Source: Galerina marginata
Lineage: Eukaryota; Basidiomycota; Agaricomycetes; Agaricales; Galerinaceae
Assembly (NCBI GenBank): GCA_023014335.1
Contig: JAECYW010000019.1
Span: forward strand, 868,001-932,000
Direction: 5' to 3'
DNA: 64,000 nt
Of the stretch, positions 41,434 to 53,323 are shown one piece after another. The stretch's first letter is position 1, and each line of letters opens with the position of its first letter. The notes under the pieces are model-generated. The model did not search any database. It had not been told where the DNA came from and was given only the letters and a program-made list of their open reading frames with translations. The position numbers were made by a program, and so were the translations under genes.

Positions 41434-43218
41434 TCTGCGAGTTCTGGGTATGATGTGAAGCGAGAAAGCAGAGTGGACATGTTTTTATGCTGCGTGGGCA
41501 GGGGAGGTGTCGACCAGTCATGATAACATATGTCATCAACAGTTGAAGGTATGTGATCCAGATTCGAGGAGACCTGCACTTCGAAAGTGGAACACATACA
41601 TTGAAACTCGGATTTATTTGCATAGACGTGGAAAAGAGTAAGTATTGTATGCTGTACTCTGTTGCAACAAGTCAAGTCATCTGTTGGTCGGATGACAGCC
41701 TACGAAAGATTTGACAAGAAAACAAAGATTGGAGAGGAATATTGGACAGCCATGAGCGGTTGCAACCTTGTTTGTAGTATTGTGCTTTAATTGCTGATAT
41801 CTGAGCGTTGATAAGGCAGTATCCGGAAATGAATGGATTTCTGCCAGTGGACCACAACTCATCTTGGACGGAGATGAGAGAAAGGCCGCGGGAATCAGAC
41901 AATCACACACAAACAACGCGTTCGAACAACTTGAATTCGGTTCATTTCCAGCTCCCTTCCTCTGTCAAACCGTATGCTTGAATTCTTAGAGTTCGGTATG
42001 AAATAATCTCGCAACATATCCAAATAATCTCAACTTTTCATGGGCTGCGAAAAACGCTTTCCCAGGAGAGAAGGGAATGGTGAGTGTTATAATGTTTCAA
42101 GAGTCATTCCATTTTACGTCGCCTTTTGCTATTTAGTTTGCTATACCTTAGCACAGGTTACATACGCATGCACCTCCGCTTTATCCTTTTGAGCTCACTT
42201 GCCTTGTCCTGGTGAGCTTATCATCCCTTGCGTCTCTTGTTCTTGTTGCATTCTCTGGTTCTGTTCCTTGAGATGACAGAGTGATACTGTGGACAGGCAC
42301 TCATCATGCTGGGGCCCTGAATGTATTCGGCGATATTTGCGAACTCGCCTCTTTTCTACGTCATACCTGTTTCTGGAACCCTTGGGAAGACGTCTTCACG
42401 ACCTTGCATTACCGGCCCACTTAATTCCTTGCCCATGTCGTTTTATCGTCATGGAGGTGAAGTTTCTCCCAGCGCGTGGCCTAGTGATCTAACTCTACCT
42501 ATGCCTCTTTTTTGCTCTTCTAAACCTACAAGAGAGATATTACTTCCATCAGTCACATTACGACTGGCATTGATAGTAGGTATGTCGTGAATAGATAGCT
42601 TGTTTGCGAGTCTATCTTTCTGATTAAAACTGATCTATAGCTCTCATCAGGGATGCTTATGTCGTGAAGAGAAATATCACTGATCCTACAGGCAAATGTC
42701 TTCCTCGTGTTGAAGCTTACTTTTTACAATATGGAGCAAGCCTGCTTCACAGCCACCGATGACAGATCACCTGCTCGCCAAATTAGGCAGGGACTTACAC
42801 CCATCCTTTTGTGGACGCCCCGAATTCTCACCTTTCGCACTTCCAAATGCGACATTCACCTTGTGCCGGCATCGCGACGCTGGAAAATCATTCCTTATTT
42901 TGACTCCGGGGGATCTGCTTGTCGTCGTTGTGCGCTGAACGCCTTGTTTCCGATCAGGAATCTTATTTATCGACTGGGCAAAGAAGCGGCATCCGTACCG
43001 AGGGCTGTCGGTGCTAGATTTGTTTTTGCTCTTCTCTGGCCATACGAGGGCTTTCAAATTATTTCCTTGTTCTTTAGATCCTTAATATGCATCACTCGTC
43101 GTCCGAAAATACCTATCCCTCTATCTTTTTTCGTTCAGAGCTCTCTTGCTCATTCAGTATTCCATCCTGTGCGATCATAGCCTTTGCCTGTTCCCTGGCT
43201 AGGGATATCTGATTTAGT
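41434..43218. other. Unresolved region upstream of receptor A
   Basis: No gene can be supported. Forward-strand fragments hint at coding: a signal-peptide-like MHLRFILLSSLALSW at 42171-42215 next to a GT donor, and a short ALNVFGDICE block near 42317 that recalls the end of STE3 helix 2. Neither extends into a gene by any splice I can justify. Confidence 0.3.
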
Positions 43219-45193
43219 ATGGCCGTGGAATTAGCCATTGTGTCCTTCGTCTGCGCCGCCCTCCTCGCTGTGTTCATTCCAGTCCGGCGCGTACGCACGA
43301 GCAGTACCTCACCTAGCGATCGTTCTCTGGCTCGTCGGATGCAACTTGATCCACGGAGTCAACGCGCTTCTTTGGGATGGAAATGTTAACATCCACATCC
43401 CAGTGTGGTGCGACATCGGTAATCAAAGTTTCACTGCTTCAAAAGGAATTGAATTGTCTGACCCTATGCCTCATTTAGTTACGAAGTTCCTATTGGGAGC
43501 CAACTATCGCATTGCCTGGAGCCCTACTGAGCATTACACTCCGATTAGAGCTTGTATCCTCAGTCTAGGACGCTCTTCACTGACAAGAAAGTTACACGAA
43601 ACCGCACGATCTTAGAGTTGGTCCTATGTTATGTCGTTCCTTTGCTATACATGTCGCTTCGTGAGTATGAATTAACTTTGATTATGCTGCACCTAACATT
43701 TCTTCCTAACTCTTCTTTTAGACCTCGTCGTCCAAGATCGCAGGTTTGATCTTGTTAGATACTACGGTTGCTCGGCTTCAGCGCATCCTTCAACCCCCGC
43801 ATTTTTACTAATTTGGATTCCACCTCTCGCAATGTGTATCATAGCTTTCATCTTTTCAAGTGCGTTATTTCCTATCCGACAAACCTCTTGTTTGCTGATA
43901 TGGTGAACCAGTCATTTGTATCCATAATATTGGCCGTATTCGTGGCATCCACTCGCACCTGGAACCCAGGACGACGATGTCTTATTCCTCTATTCCTTCG
44001 CCGGTTAATCACTTGCATGCTTATGTCTGGATCTCTCATTTTAATTGGTCTCGTTTCGTTATTTTCTGTTCATTCTTTCGATTCCTGGACATCTTGGAGT
44101 GCAGTTCACGCTTCAATGGCAAAGATTGAGGTCGTCCAATCTCAAACTGACATCAAAAACGTTCAATTTGCTTGGTGGAGCAGTTTTACCATGTCCGTTA
44201 TCTACATCCTCCTTTCTTTCATCATCGGAGAAGAAGCTCGTGATTCATACCGTTGGATCGTGGAGCAGGTTACGAAGAAGAGGGAGTTTCCAAGGCTCGA
44301 ATTGCCCATCCAGTACGTCACATCACTTTCAAATCTGACCTTCGCATCCAGTATTGACAGTTAAATTTGTAGCCACTTCAAGAAGCACCGTTCGCCTCAG
44401 CCTATGATGTCTCATGCACGACCTTCAGGCAAAACCTCAAGTTCGACCCCTCACTATCGAACTGAAGTCTGGTTGGGATGACGTATTGGACGAAAAGAAG
44501 TTTAAATGGAAGGGTTCGAGAAGGAACTCGAAGTCCCTTTCACCCTCAGTCTGCTCGAAGCCCCACTCCCAGCCACCATTCCATTACGGAAGAGGATCAA
44601 CAGTTCATGGCGTCGACAATATCTTACTTGATATCACCGACGGCGAAAAGTCTAGGGATTGAACCTCCGTTGCAAGTTCCTCCCGCAGCCATGTCCCCTC
44701 CACGCCGTACCTTGGAGATCCCTCCTAGACCTACGTCACCTCCGCCTATTCCCAAGCCAAAGTCGGCTCTCAAAGCACCGAAGAACGTGCCTGTGGACGT
44801 TGACGCCATCGGCTCAGTTTTAGACTGCTCCTTGGCCTGTTCCGCCTGAATCGCCGACGCCCAGTCTTTCGCGTTCTTATCATAGCAATCGTTCCCCTTC
44901 CCACTCTCGGTCTCATTCGCCCGCCTTCGTCTGCGGAAGAGACAGTTTGGATACCCACTTCGTCCTACACTTACACCACCTCATCTCAGAACATCGTCCT
45001 TTTGAGGGTTCAAGTATCTCTTCCTTTAGTCGTCGAAACCACTCCTTCTCCTCCCAGCCCGTCTTTCAAGAAAGTCCCAGTGAAGCGTACAAGCATCCGT
45101 AGTCTGCGCCGAACCTGGAGCAAGGAACGCATTGGGCAAGCATACGCTGCTTCTGAAGTGATTCATATGACGGTGGTGCAGGAAACGGTTTAG
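43219..45193 (+). pseudogene. STE3-type pheromone receptor A, frame broken
   Basis: Seven-helix G-protein-coupled receptor for lipopeptide pheromone. ATG at 43219 (MAVELAIVSFVCAALLAVF). Recognisable segments: LAIVLWLVGCNLIHGVNALL and NIHIPVWCDI (helix 2 end, donor at 43420), IALPGALLSITLRLELVSSV, RTILELVLCYVVPLLYMSL (helix 4), LVVQDRRFDLVRYYGCSASA (extracellular loop 2), LIWIPPLAMCIIAFIFSSAL (helix 5) and SSFTMSVIYILLSFIIGEEA (helix 7). The Ser/Pro-rich cytoplasmic tail ends HMTVVQETV, TAG at 45191-45193. Frame breaks occur near 43,283, 43,505 and 43,565 and again in the tail (44,450-45,000). It groups by eye with receptor E (AIVLWLxxxxxIxGxNA). Confidence 0.65.
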
Positions 45194-46662
45194 ACGCGTC
45201 CTAATTCGAATTCTATGTGGGACTATCTAGATCTGATGACCTTCATGCGAGCGGATATTTCGTTGTTCAATTCGTTCGCTTCACTTTCGACTCATCATGG
45301 CTAACCTTTCGAGTTTACGATTTTGAATACTTAACGCCCCACTGTATCTACTTCTCGACTTCACCCACATGTAGCATAACACTTTGTAGCTTAGACCGTC
45401 GAATACCATGTCGCTACTTGCATAATTATATGCACCTATGCCCATAATTTTACTGTAATTCTATAAGTTGACTGCTCTTGTGTTTGCAGCTCAGAAACGC
45501 AGTACTTGGGTGACTAAACGAGATGACCGACAAATCAGCTATAATTGGGTCACTGGGTGCAGTCCCGATCTTATTGTTCTCCAGAACTATTTGTGATTAC
45601 ATAAGCTCGGGAATGTCCGTCGCGGTTCAGAACAATAAGAACGACGTTGATAAAGACAACAGGTGAACGAGGAGGGAATAACTCTTCTGTCTCCTCCCCA
45701 CCATGCACCTATGTCGCTACGCAATGCCTGTTCGAACGCCTCGTAGGCAAAGTCCGCTCGAAACTCGATGGAAACGGTTGGGGGTTGGGAGTCGGAGGAG
45801 TTCCTGTTCAGTGATCGCTGGTGAAGGCCGTTACAAGAGGGTTTGATAATCATGGTGAGTATTGGTTCACCGAACGATAAACTCCTTGTGAAGCCTTCCT
45901 TGTTACTTGTGCCAGGGCGACTACCCTCACCTTCACATTTCACCAAATACAACACTCGTTATGGAGCTCCCCTTCTCCTTGGATACCAACTCTCGTCGCA
46001 CAATCCACTGCGGCCGAATTTTCCTTCATTTCCCTGAAATTCAACGGAACGCATCACTTCGCAATTGGCTTGTTTTCTACGCGATACGCCTTCCGGGCTT
46101 CACCTTGTCCTCAATCTGCCCACATTCACATCTAGAAGCCTTCCACGTGATGTTATCGGACCAAACATGGACAACGCGACATCCGCATTTGCCATTTCCT
46201 TTGAAGTTTCCCTCTGTCCCCCCGCTTCTCCGACCGTGTTCCTGCAACGTGTGCCCGAGTTTTTGACACGTTTTCCCACCGCCGGGCAAAAATGCACCAA
46301 CGTCGGCGCGGTTCCTGGGCATCGTGACACCTCGTTTATGGACTGGACAAGGTAATGTCCAAATTAGGCTGCTCTTTGATGGCACTTTTTTTGGACGAGG
46401 ACAAGCTGACGTCCATTTTAGGACGGCCCTTTTCGACAGCCTCGAAGACCTTCACATCTCCGGAGAAGGGATGGACAAGGGGATAACCCAAAAAGCGTAC
46501 ACGGAGGGAAATCAAGAGCATTCGCTCTTAAAACCTGGACGTGGTGACTCGAAGTCGTTACCGCCTCCAGCTGATCTACCTTCGTGTACACGAACTTGGT
46601 ACTCCTTCGAGCTGCTGCACGGGCGCATCACCAGCGATACACACGCCATCTGAGGACCGAAG
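45194..46662. other. Intergenic between receptors A and B
   Basis: Searched both strands for short CaaX precursors (ATG-GA[CT] starts and Cys-X-X-X-stop ends) and found none. No other gene supported. Confidence 0.35.
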
Positions 46663-48166
46663 ATGACTTTCCAGACTTACCCCAATGCCATTTTCTCCGC
46701 CTTCGCCTTCATAGGCTTCCTCATGTGCAGTATCCCGTTCCCCTGGCACTTAGAAGGTAATCAACTTCAAACTTTCTTTCCTCAATAGTTTGACTGACCA
46801 CCTCCACTAGCCTGGAACACCTGGTACCTGCCTCTACATGGCATGGACGGGCCTGGCTTGCCTTATCCAATTTATCAACTCGGTCATCTGGAATCGCAAT
46901 GCGATTAACTGGGCGCCTATCTGGTGCGATATCTGTAAGTTTTTGAATTCCCCTTTCCTTTAGCCTAAGCTCATTCGCCTTAAGCTTCTCGCCTCACTGT
47001 TGGTATCGCTGTCGGAATTCCCGCTGCCTCTCTCTGCATCAATCGCCGTCTCTATCACATCTCTTCAGTGAGATCTGTGACCATAACCAAAGCTGAGAAG
47101 CGGCGCGATGTCATGATCGATCTCTCTATCTCTCTCGGTCTCCCCATCCTCGAGATGATTCTTCAATACATTGTTCAAGGCCATCGCTTCAACATCTTCG
47201 AGGATGTCGGCTGCTACCCAGTCACATACGATGTTTGGCCTGCCTATGTCCTTGTGTTCTGCCCACCCATCGTCATCGGTCTCATTTCCGGTGTTTACGC
47301 AATCCTGAGCATCATCAACTTCAACAAGAGTCGCTCGCAATTCAACTCCTTCCTCTCGAGCCACAACAACCTTACTTCCAGCAGATACGTCCGCCTTATG
47401 TGTCTTGCCGGGATCGAAGTCCTTTGCACCGTCCCCTTGGGATCATATGCGGTCTACCTCAACTCCAAGCTCATCAACCCATACGTCAGCTGGGAGAACA
47501 CCCATGCTGGATTTTCCCGCGTTGACCAGATCCCCGCCGCCATCTGGCGTGCAAACCCAGTCAGCCAGGCTTCCATCGAGCTTACGCGCTGGTTAGTTGT
47601 CATCTGCGCCTTCATCTTCTTCGGGTTCTTCGGTTTCGCCGACGAGGCTCGCAAGAACTACCGCTCTGCCTACGAGACCTGTCGCGAAACGTGTCGGCAT
47701 CACCACCACGTCCTTCGGTTCCAAGTCCACCGCGGTCAGCTCGACCGTCTCCAAGTCCAAGTTTGCGTCTGGTGGCAGGGTCCGCCCTGTCCCTCCCATG
47801 CATGTGCACACGGACATGCTCCGCCGCCAAGATTCCCTCAGCTCGTTCACCGACATGTCAGTCTCCATTGCCGACGTCAGTGGGCACCTCGACGAGAAGA
47901 AGGACTCCGAGAAGGACCAGGTCTTCTCGCCCACGCTGTCGTATGGCGGTATCACCCTCTCCGACGTTGGCGGTACCTTGGCTGATTACAGCGAGTCTCC
48001 CTACTCTCCCACCCCTTCGTCAGGCTCATCATCAGCATCGAGTCTCTCCACGCCAGAGCCTGCCCTCATCCGCTCAAATTCCCTCCTTTCCGTTCCTTCT
48101 CCTACCATCCCACCTCCGCATTACTCCCCGGAGGATTCAAAATCCAATACCCATGACATCGTCTGA
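46663..48166 (+). CDS. STE3-type pheromone receptor B, two frame breaks
   Basis: ATG at 46663 (MTFQTYPNAIFSAFAFIGF), intron after PFPWHLE, next exon CLYMAWTGLACLIQFINSVI and INWAPIWCDI, an intron at about 46935-46986, then RLTVGIAVGIPAASLCINRR, KRRDVMIDLSISLGLPILEM, YIVQGHRFNIFEDVGCYPVT (loop 2), SQFNSFLSSHNNLTSSRYVR (loop 3), CAFIFFGFFGFADEARKNYR (helix 7 end) and a Ser/Pro tail ending SKSNTHDIV, TGA 48164-48166. Two single extra bases disturb it: near 46820 (aacacctggtacc, before CLYM) and near 47680 (acctgtcgcg, at the helix 7/tail border; the tail resumes as AKRVGITTTSFGS). Without the first, the receptor core would be read complete, so either a mild pseudogene or sequence error. Subfamily as receptors C and D. 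Confidence 0.75.
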
Positions 48167-48616
48167 GTTGTCGATCTCAGGGTTCTTTGATTTATTTTGA
48201 TTATTATCCGCCGATACCACCGCCTTCGTCTTCACCCAGCTGTATCATTACTATTACCCCCCACCCACTGTAGCACTAGTGATTACCCCGGATTACTTAC
48301 ATTTTCGTTCATGTCTCATAACATTTATCTGTATATAGATACATTCTCGTAGGAAATTTTACGTGCAATTATTAGAATTTTACCTATTATTCCTCTGTGC
48401 GATCGAGTCACATCCTTCAGTGAGAAACAAGAAACATCCTTCCTATGGAACTGTTGGTGACGAGTTATTGATTCACCTTGCGTATGTATGTGTTCGCATG
48501 AATCGCTTCTGGACGTCTGGTATGAAACATCCGAGCACCAACTTTGTGTTCAGCCATTGGACCATGCCGGTTAATCTACTACTACTACTACTACTTCGTG
48601 GCCACTTAGGTGATAC
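48167..48616. other. Receptor B 3' flank up to the duplicated segment
   Basis: No gene seen. A CTA trinucleotide run lies at 48573-48594. Confidence 0.35.
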
Positions 48617-50688
48617 TTTTTTCACTAACTATGATATCATATTGACATCTTATGAACGATTGTGGTTCACTACACGATGTAATATACAACTTAACAGCTC
48701 TTAACAGGATTCTTCGGTAAATAGTCATTGCAATGTGAAATGCAAAAATCTTATCATGATCACATCAATTTGCCAACGACAAAGATATCTTGCAACAACA
48801 CAAGAGTTCTAAACGTGACTGAGGAGCAATCCTCGCTTCAAACGCGTGGCTGGTAAGAGAAATTGCTAGAATTTCCATCGCGGAGTCAGCTTTCTTGATC
48901 CCCAAATCGTTGCTCAACGCCCTCAACGAGACTCCACCCGCGATGGATCCGGTACTCGCATTCATAGAGTCGCCACGAGATCTCGACACGGTCGCTCTGG
49001 CGCGGAGCACAGAAAAGGCCCTGCAAATTATTATGCCCTGGTGTCAAATGCAAAACGTGTAAGCGCCGTCCCTTGAACATGTTTTAAGCCCTAGATGCTC
49101 ATTCATTGCAAACCCACCAGGTCCGAGCTAGTGGTCGCAAAAGATATACATAACCAAGCTCTTGTTTACGCTCAGGCCATAGATTTCAGTGTCGGTGCTG
49201 CAAATATGGGATTTGCGATAGCTGAAGATGCGTTGACGCTCGTGGAATTCATTCCTCAGACGACCGACGAGGAAAGGCAAGAATTCCTCGAAGGTATCAA
49301 GGAGCTCGCACAGAAGGGACTGGCAAAGGCCAAAGAAGCTATGAAAGGTTTCGTCAATGTCCGAAGTACGATTGAAGACGTGGGTCATTTCATGAAACAT
49401 TTCCTTTCCGCAATATTGAACTCTTAAATCTCATACAGTTATTGTCAAAGATGAAGGCCGAGGATCAAGAAGCGAAGATCGAGTATAGCGAAATTGCTAA
49501 TGGTATCGGTAAGCCTTCTTTATTATTTCCCCAGAATGTGGCCATTAGATTGATCCAAATTTCAGTCAATGTTATCCGGGGACCGTTCACGGAAGCAAAG
49601 TCTGAACTAGCAAAAGGCATTCACGACCTCGAGAAGTTTAGCGCCATGCTTTCTAAATTTGTCGCGTGGTGGAACCTAATGGCTATGGAGACAACCTCGC
49701 AAATTAGTTGGGGGAGAATTGTTATAACAAACGACAAGTTGCCCTTGATGGCCATCGAAGCACGGTGGAAGGACCACAGAAAACAGTACGCGGCGTATGT
49801 CAATGAGGTAAGAACCAGACTTTGCAAGACGTCTTTCCGTAATTAACCAACACCAGATCGGCATCGTGCAAGACCGATATTTCAAGTTATTCAACGATGC
49901 AAAGATGCTCGGACCTCCGGCCTACCATCAATATCCTGCACCTGAAGGTCCGCCACCACCAGTGGCATTATATCATCCAAGCGCGAAGTACTTGCCCGAC
50001 CAGCAAGTGGATCCCATTGAAGGATCCAGGAGTAGCAGCCCATCTCCTGGAGATTGTTTCCCAGAACCCGGTCATCGCCCGACGCCAGCCAGGTCAAACA
50101 GCACGAGTGTGATTATCAGCGAAGAATTTTCTTCATCTTCATACATGTCCGCATCATTGGCAACAGTGCAGGTCCTGGAGAAAAACAAGTGTCTCCTGAT
50201 TCTTCAATTCCAGTGTCACCCTCCGTCCACTCGTCGGTTCACGTCGATGCGGATCAAGTGGAAGTTTAGGACCATCCGTGGTGTCCCAATGTCTCCTCGG
50301 GTGATCGACGTTGCTCCAAAACTGAGTATCGGCGCCAAAAACGAGGAGCGCCACCATCGGAAATTTATGTCCTTTACGGGATCTGTGTGTGGGCACTGGC
50401 GCGACTCTGCGGAATGGACCGTCGACGAGAACGTGAGCGCCATGTCGGGGATTCCGCCGCACTTCTGTGTCGCTGCTGTTGTTGAATACGGGGGCGTGTT
50501 CATGATGGACCTGGATATAGACGCGAAACAATCTGGCATGGCAAGTTGGTGGAGTAGGAATCACGCACGGGGAGAATTTGCCGTCGACGTCGATAAACTC
50601 CACGACGAGTTTCAGGAGTACAAACCCTCTAATTGTTGGCAACAGTGGTTCCCACTTATTACTGGAGAAGTTGAAGGGGGAGCTACCG
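48617..50688 (+). repeat. Segmental duplication, copy 2 (contains A2)
   Basis: Forward-strand copy of 14481-16670. Similarity begins in upstream non-coding DNA (tatgaacgattgtggttcac near 48650; the other copy has a short insert ctactactt here) and ends at gggggagctaccg (50688). Differences include a 10-bp repeat ctcttaacag near 48700, loss of the start codon and a 96-bp in-frame deletion near 50371. Confidence 0.85.
48871..50688 (+). pseudogene. A2: second copy of the helix-rich A1 gene, start codon lost
   Basis: Follows A1 closely: SIAESAFLIPKSLLNALNET in exon 1, intron, SELVVAKDIHNQALVYAQAI, intron near 49380-49440, LSKMKAEDQEAKIEYSEIAN, MAIEARWKDHRKQYAAYVNE, intron 49808-49857, IGIVQDRYFKLFNDAKMLGP, a Ser/Pro linker, then the unknown C-terminal domain (GIPPHFCVAAVVEYGGVFMM). 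The codon matching the A1 start is ATT (48871-48873) instead of ATG. Relative to A1, 96 bp (32 codons beginning GVTIPAQFNFAG) are missing at about 50371, and one base is missing near 50178, which changes the linker frame. Beyond 50688 the frame runs straight into the GTPase region. It may be dead, or its domain may have been captured by the GTPase gene. Confidence 0.6.
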
Positions 50689-51680
50689 CATCAGCCCTGC
50701 TACACAGGGATGCAGTGTCGTACCTGGTACACAATGAAGAAACAAGGGGTGAAAGCGAAGGGGTTACCGGTATCACTCAAGCTCGTAGGAAGAGTCCAAT
50801 CATTCGGGATTGCGAGGATTTAGACCGGCCCAGCAGCCTCCGGAGAGATGATATCGTAATTGTGTATGTTCGTCGAATCCGAATTCAGACCAGTTACTGA
50901 AAAAATAACATTTTCAGAATCATGGGTGCCACAGGAACTGGAAAAAGTAATGTGCGTATGCCCTTCCAATTCGAGTACTCTTTTTTTTTCACATAGAAAT
51001 TGGCTGAAGCTCATCGATACTCTGATCGGACAAACTGGAAAACGAGTGGGTCATAGGTTACAGTCCTGCACCAGTGAAGTGAGCGCCGTTAGGATCAAGA
51101 GCCATCCACAACACGGCAGTCGCATTGTCTTGGTTGACACGCCGGGATTCAACGACACGAACAAGACGGACTTGGAAATCCTGGAAATCATCAGCAAATG
51201 GCTAGTGCAACTGTATGATGCCGCGTTTACCTTTATGTAAAACATAATTTGAAGGCTGAGCATTTTCTTAGTGGTGACGCGGGTGTCTTTCTCAGTGGAA
51301 TTCTTCATCTCCATCGCATTACAGACCCACGACTAGTTGGGTCTGATCGCCGGTCGATGACCATGTTCACTGAGTTTTGTGGGAAGGAAGCCGCAAAAAT
51401 CGTCCGTTTTGTCACGACCAAGTGGGACGAAGAATGCGAGGAGATCGGCGAGCAGCGAGAGGCACAACTCAAAGCAGAGCATTGGAGTCAGATGCTCCTC
51501 CACGGTGCTTCCACCACACGATTCCTAAACACACCAGAGTCTGCTTGGGAAGTTATTGAAACCATTCTTTCTAGACTTCCAACGGCAGCCATTATGCTCG
51601 AACTACAGCAGGAAATCGTCAGCCTGAAAAGAACACTGATAGAGACAAAAGCCGCACAAGCCCTCAGTTCACCAACTTGA
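50689..51680 (+). CDS. P-loop GTPase of the AIG1/G-domain type found in agaricomycetes
   Basis: Small GTP-binding protein. Spliced G1 box IVIVIMGATGTGKS joins exon ...DDIVIV (ending about 50863) to the exon from 50916. Then DTLIGQTGKRVGHRLQSCTS, G3 RIVLVDTPGFNDTNK near 51125-51165, an intron near 51236-51290, LHRITDPRLVGSDRRSM, and G4 FVTTKWDEECEEIGEQRE near 51405-51460. A C-terminal helix LELQQEIVSLKRTLIETKAA follows, and the stop TGA is at 51678-51680. The intron after GKSN leaves one base out of phase. The real start is uncertain: the upstream frame is open all the way through the duplicated A2 domain, so it may be a fusion with A2. It lies between receptors B and C. Confidence 0.65.
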
Positions 51681-53315
51681 AGTAGTTTGGTTGAGCAAAC
51701 TGGTGATGGAACGTGATACTTCCCGAAGGATATGCACCGGTGGAGCATCTTAACACCGCAATAAATAGTTAGTCATACAAATGCTACTCGAGTACACACT
51801 CGTGCCACAGGTGCGAGAAAGATATTGTGAGGGCATAGAGCTAAAGCAAGAGTACACCTACTTATTGTACAATTGAAGTTCGCTTCGTGCCAAGGCTCAT
51901 CTACATACTCATAATTAATGGGAAGCCAGATCTCGGCGATTCTAATTCGGATTTCGTCACTCATCTTGGTAGGACGACAGTATACAGTATGTACACTGTA
52001 CACTTCTGAGTATACTGGTATGTAAGTAGTTGAAGATGTAATTGTACAAAAACAATGCCGTCGCAAGTTTGAAAGCAAGACGAAGTCCAACGAGATTTTG
52101 CAGGTCCATACAGTCCAAGTCGTCATGCTATGCTGTATGTAGGTTACATGCAAGGCCATGCAGGAAATCATGCTCCGATAGTTAGGTCATCAGTATAAAA
52201 AGCAAGCAAAGATAGCAACGAAGTAGTCCATCGGGCTCCCCAGAGCGAATAATGGGTCACGGGTATGGTATGGATACACAATATGGGTATGGGTATGGAG
52301 TCGTCATCCTGAATCCCCAGCTCAACGGTGCAGGTTCCGTCCAAGCCAGATTTCAGCGTCGCCACAGTGCTAACGGACTGGACCCCTTGGGCTGGCTGGT
52401 GGCCTGAGAGGAGGCAGGGCTTGGGCCTGAGCTCGGTTGGGTATTCGAAGCGGAGCCGGGTATTACGGGTGGCAGGGCTCCAGGCGGCAGGTCGGATTGG
52501 TGTGGATAAAACGCGGAAGGGGGACTGGTAGGGGATTGGAATGGGCCAGTGTAGTTTGTCGTCGGAGGTTCGTTATGGGTATCGAGTTCATGGGTTGTGA
52601 TAATTGGGAAATTAGCAGGGTGGTACTATGACTTGATATAGTCGAGAATCGGGAATGCGAGAAAGTGCTGACGTCTGCGACATCGAAGGCAGACCTCTGT
52701 AGAAAGTGCTTTCTAAGCCTCGCCGGTCATGGTGAGAGGCTTGCCGCGAGCTAGAGCCAGAGGCAGAAGGACCCATAACATCGTCGACTATCGTCGACTA
52801 TCTGGCTGCCATGTTTCGCGATGGGGCGGCCAAACCTCTTCCCTGAAGATTGAGCTAGTCCCTAACGTCCGTGGTTTTAGCAAACTCAGCGCAGGAGATA
52901 TCACACGCGCATGATCGGTGTAGGAACGCATACAGTGGCGCTGGAAATCGGTCCCATCATCTTTTCTCAGCATAGTACCCAACTATCTCATTTTTCAGCT
53001 CGAACATCTGGCCCTGCGCAGTGAATCGAAGCAGCAGGTCTCCGGGGGCAAGCTCTGAGTACAAATTTACTCAATGCTGCATGTAAATCGTGCGTGTTCT
53101 TCGGAGAGGCGATATCTGTCGACGAAGCCATCAACGAATTGCGAAAATGTCGACAGAGACTCTGACAGTAGTTAACAAAAGAGGAGGACGACGCAAAGGA
53201 CACAATGTCACTGTGACTGAAAGAGGTGCTCGTTCGGGTGAGGGTTACTCGAGTAGGGCTCTTATATGGATGCTGTATGAATTTGTGGACTCGAACTTCG
53301 AAGGACGCCAACTTT
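51681..53315. other. Gap between the GTPase gene and the hAT-like element
   Basis: No supported gene. A TATGG/GGTA-rich simple tract lies near 52262-52300 (ggtatggtatgg, tatgggtatgggtatgg). Short open frames on both strands lack features. Confidence 0.35.
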
Positions 53316-53323
53316 CGCCAAGG
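53316..53323 (+). repeat. Left target-site duplication of the hAT-like element
   Basis: cgccaagg, identical to 54021-54028; eight bp is the diagnostic length for hAT superfamily insertions. Confidence 0.8.

Noticed and set aside
42171..42215. Signal-peptide-like MHLRFILLSSLALSW as the start of a secreted protein gene
   Set aside because: No downstream exon with cysteine-rich or enzymatic character could be joined.
44800..44849. Frame ending ...LDCSLACSA as a CaaX pheromone
   Set aside because: Only two residues follow the last Cys and the frame is part of the receptor A tail, not a short MD-type precursor.
46065..46355. Open frame with an internal MDNATSAFAISFE as a pheromone precursor
   Set aside because: Ends in MDWTR, with no CaaX box.
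47597..47830. Reverse open frames over the receptor B tail
   Set aside because: Shadows of the GC-rich Ser/Pro tail coding sequence.
48573..48594. CTA repeats as a CRISPR or functional array
   Set aside because: Simple trinucleotide microsatellite; no spaced direct repeats anywhere in the window.
51980..52110. Reverse-strand MDLQNLVGLRL frame as a pheromone precursor
   Set aside because: No CaaX end and no acidic propeptide; composition looks random.
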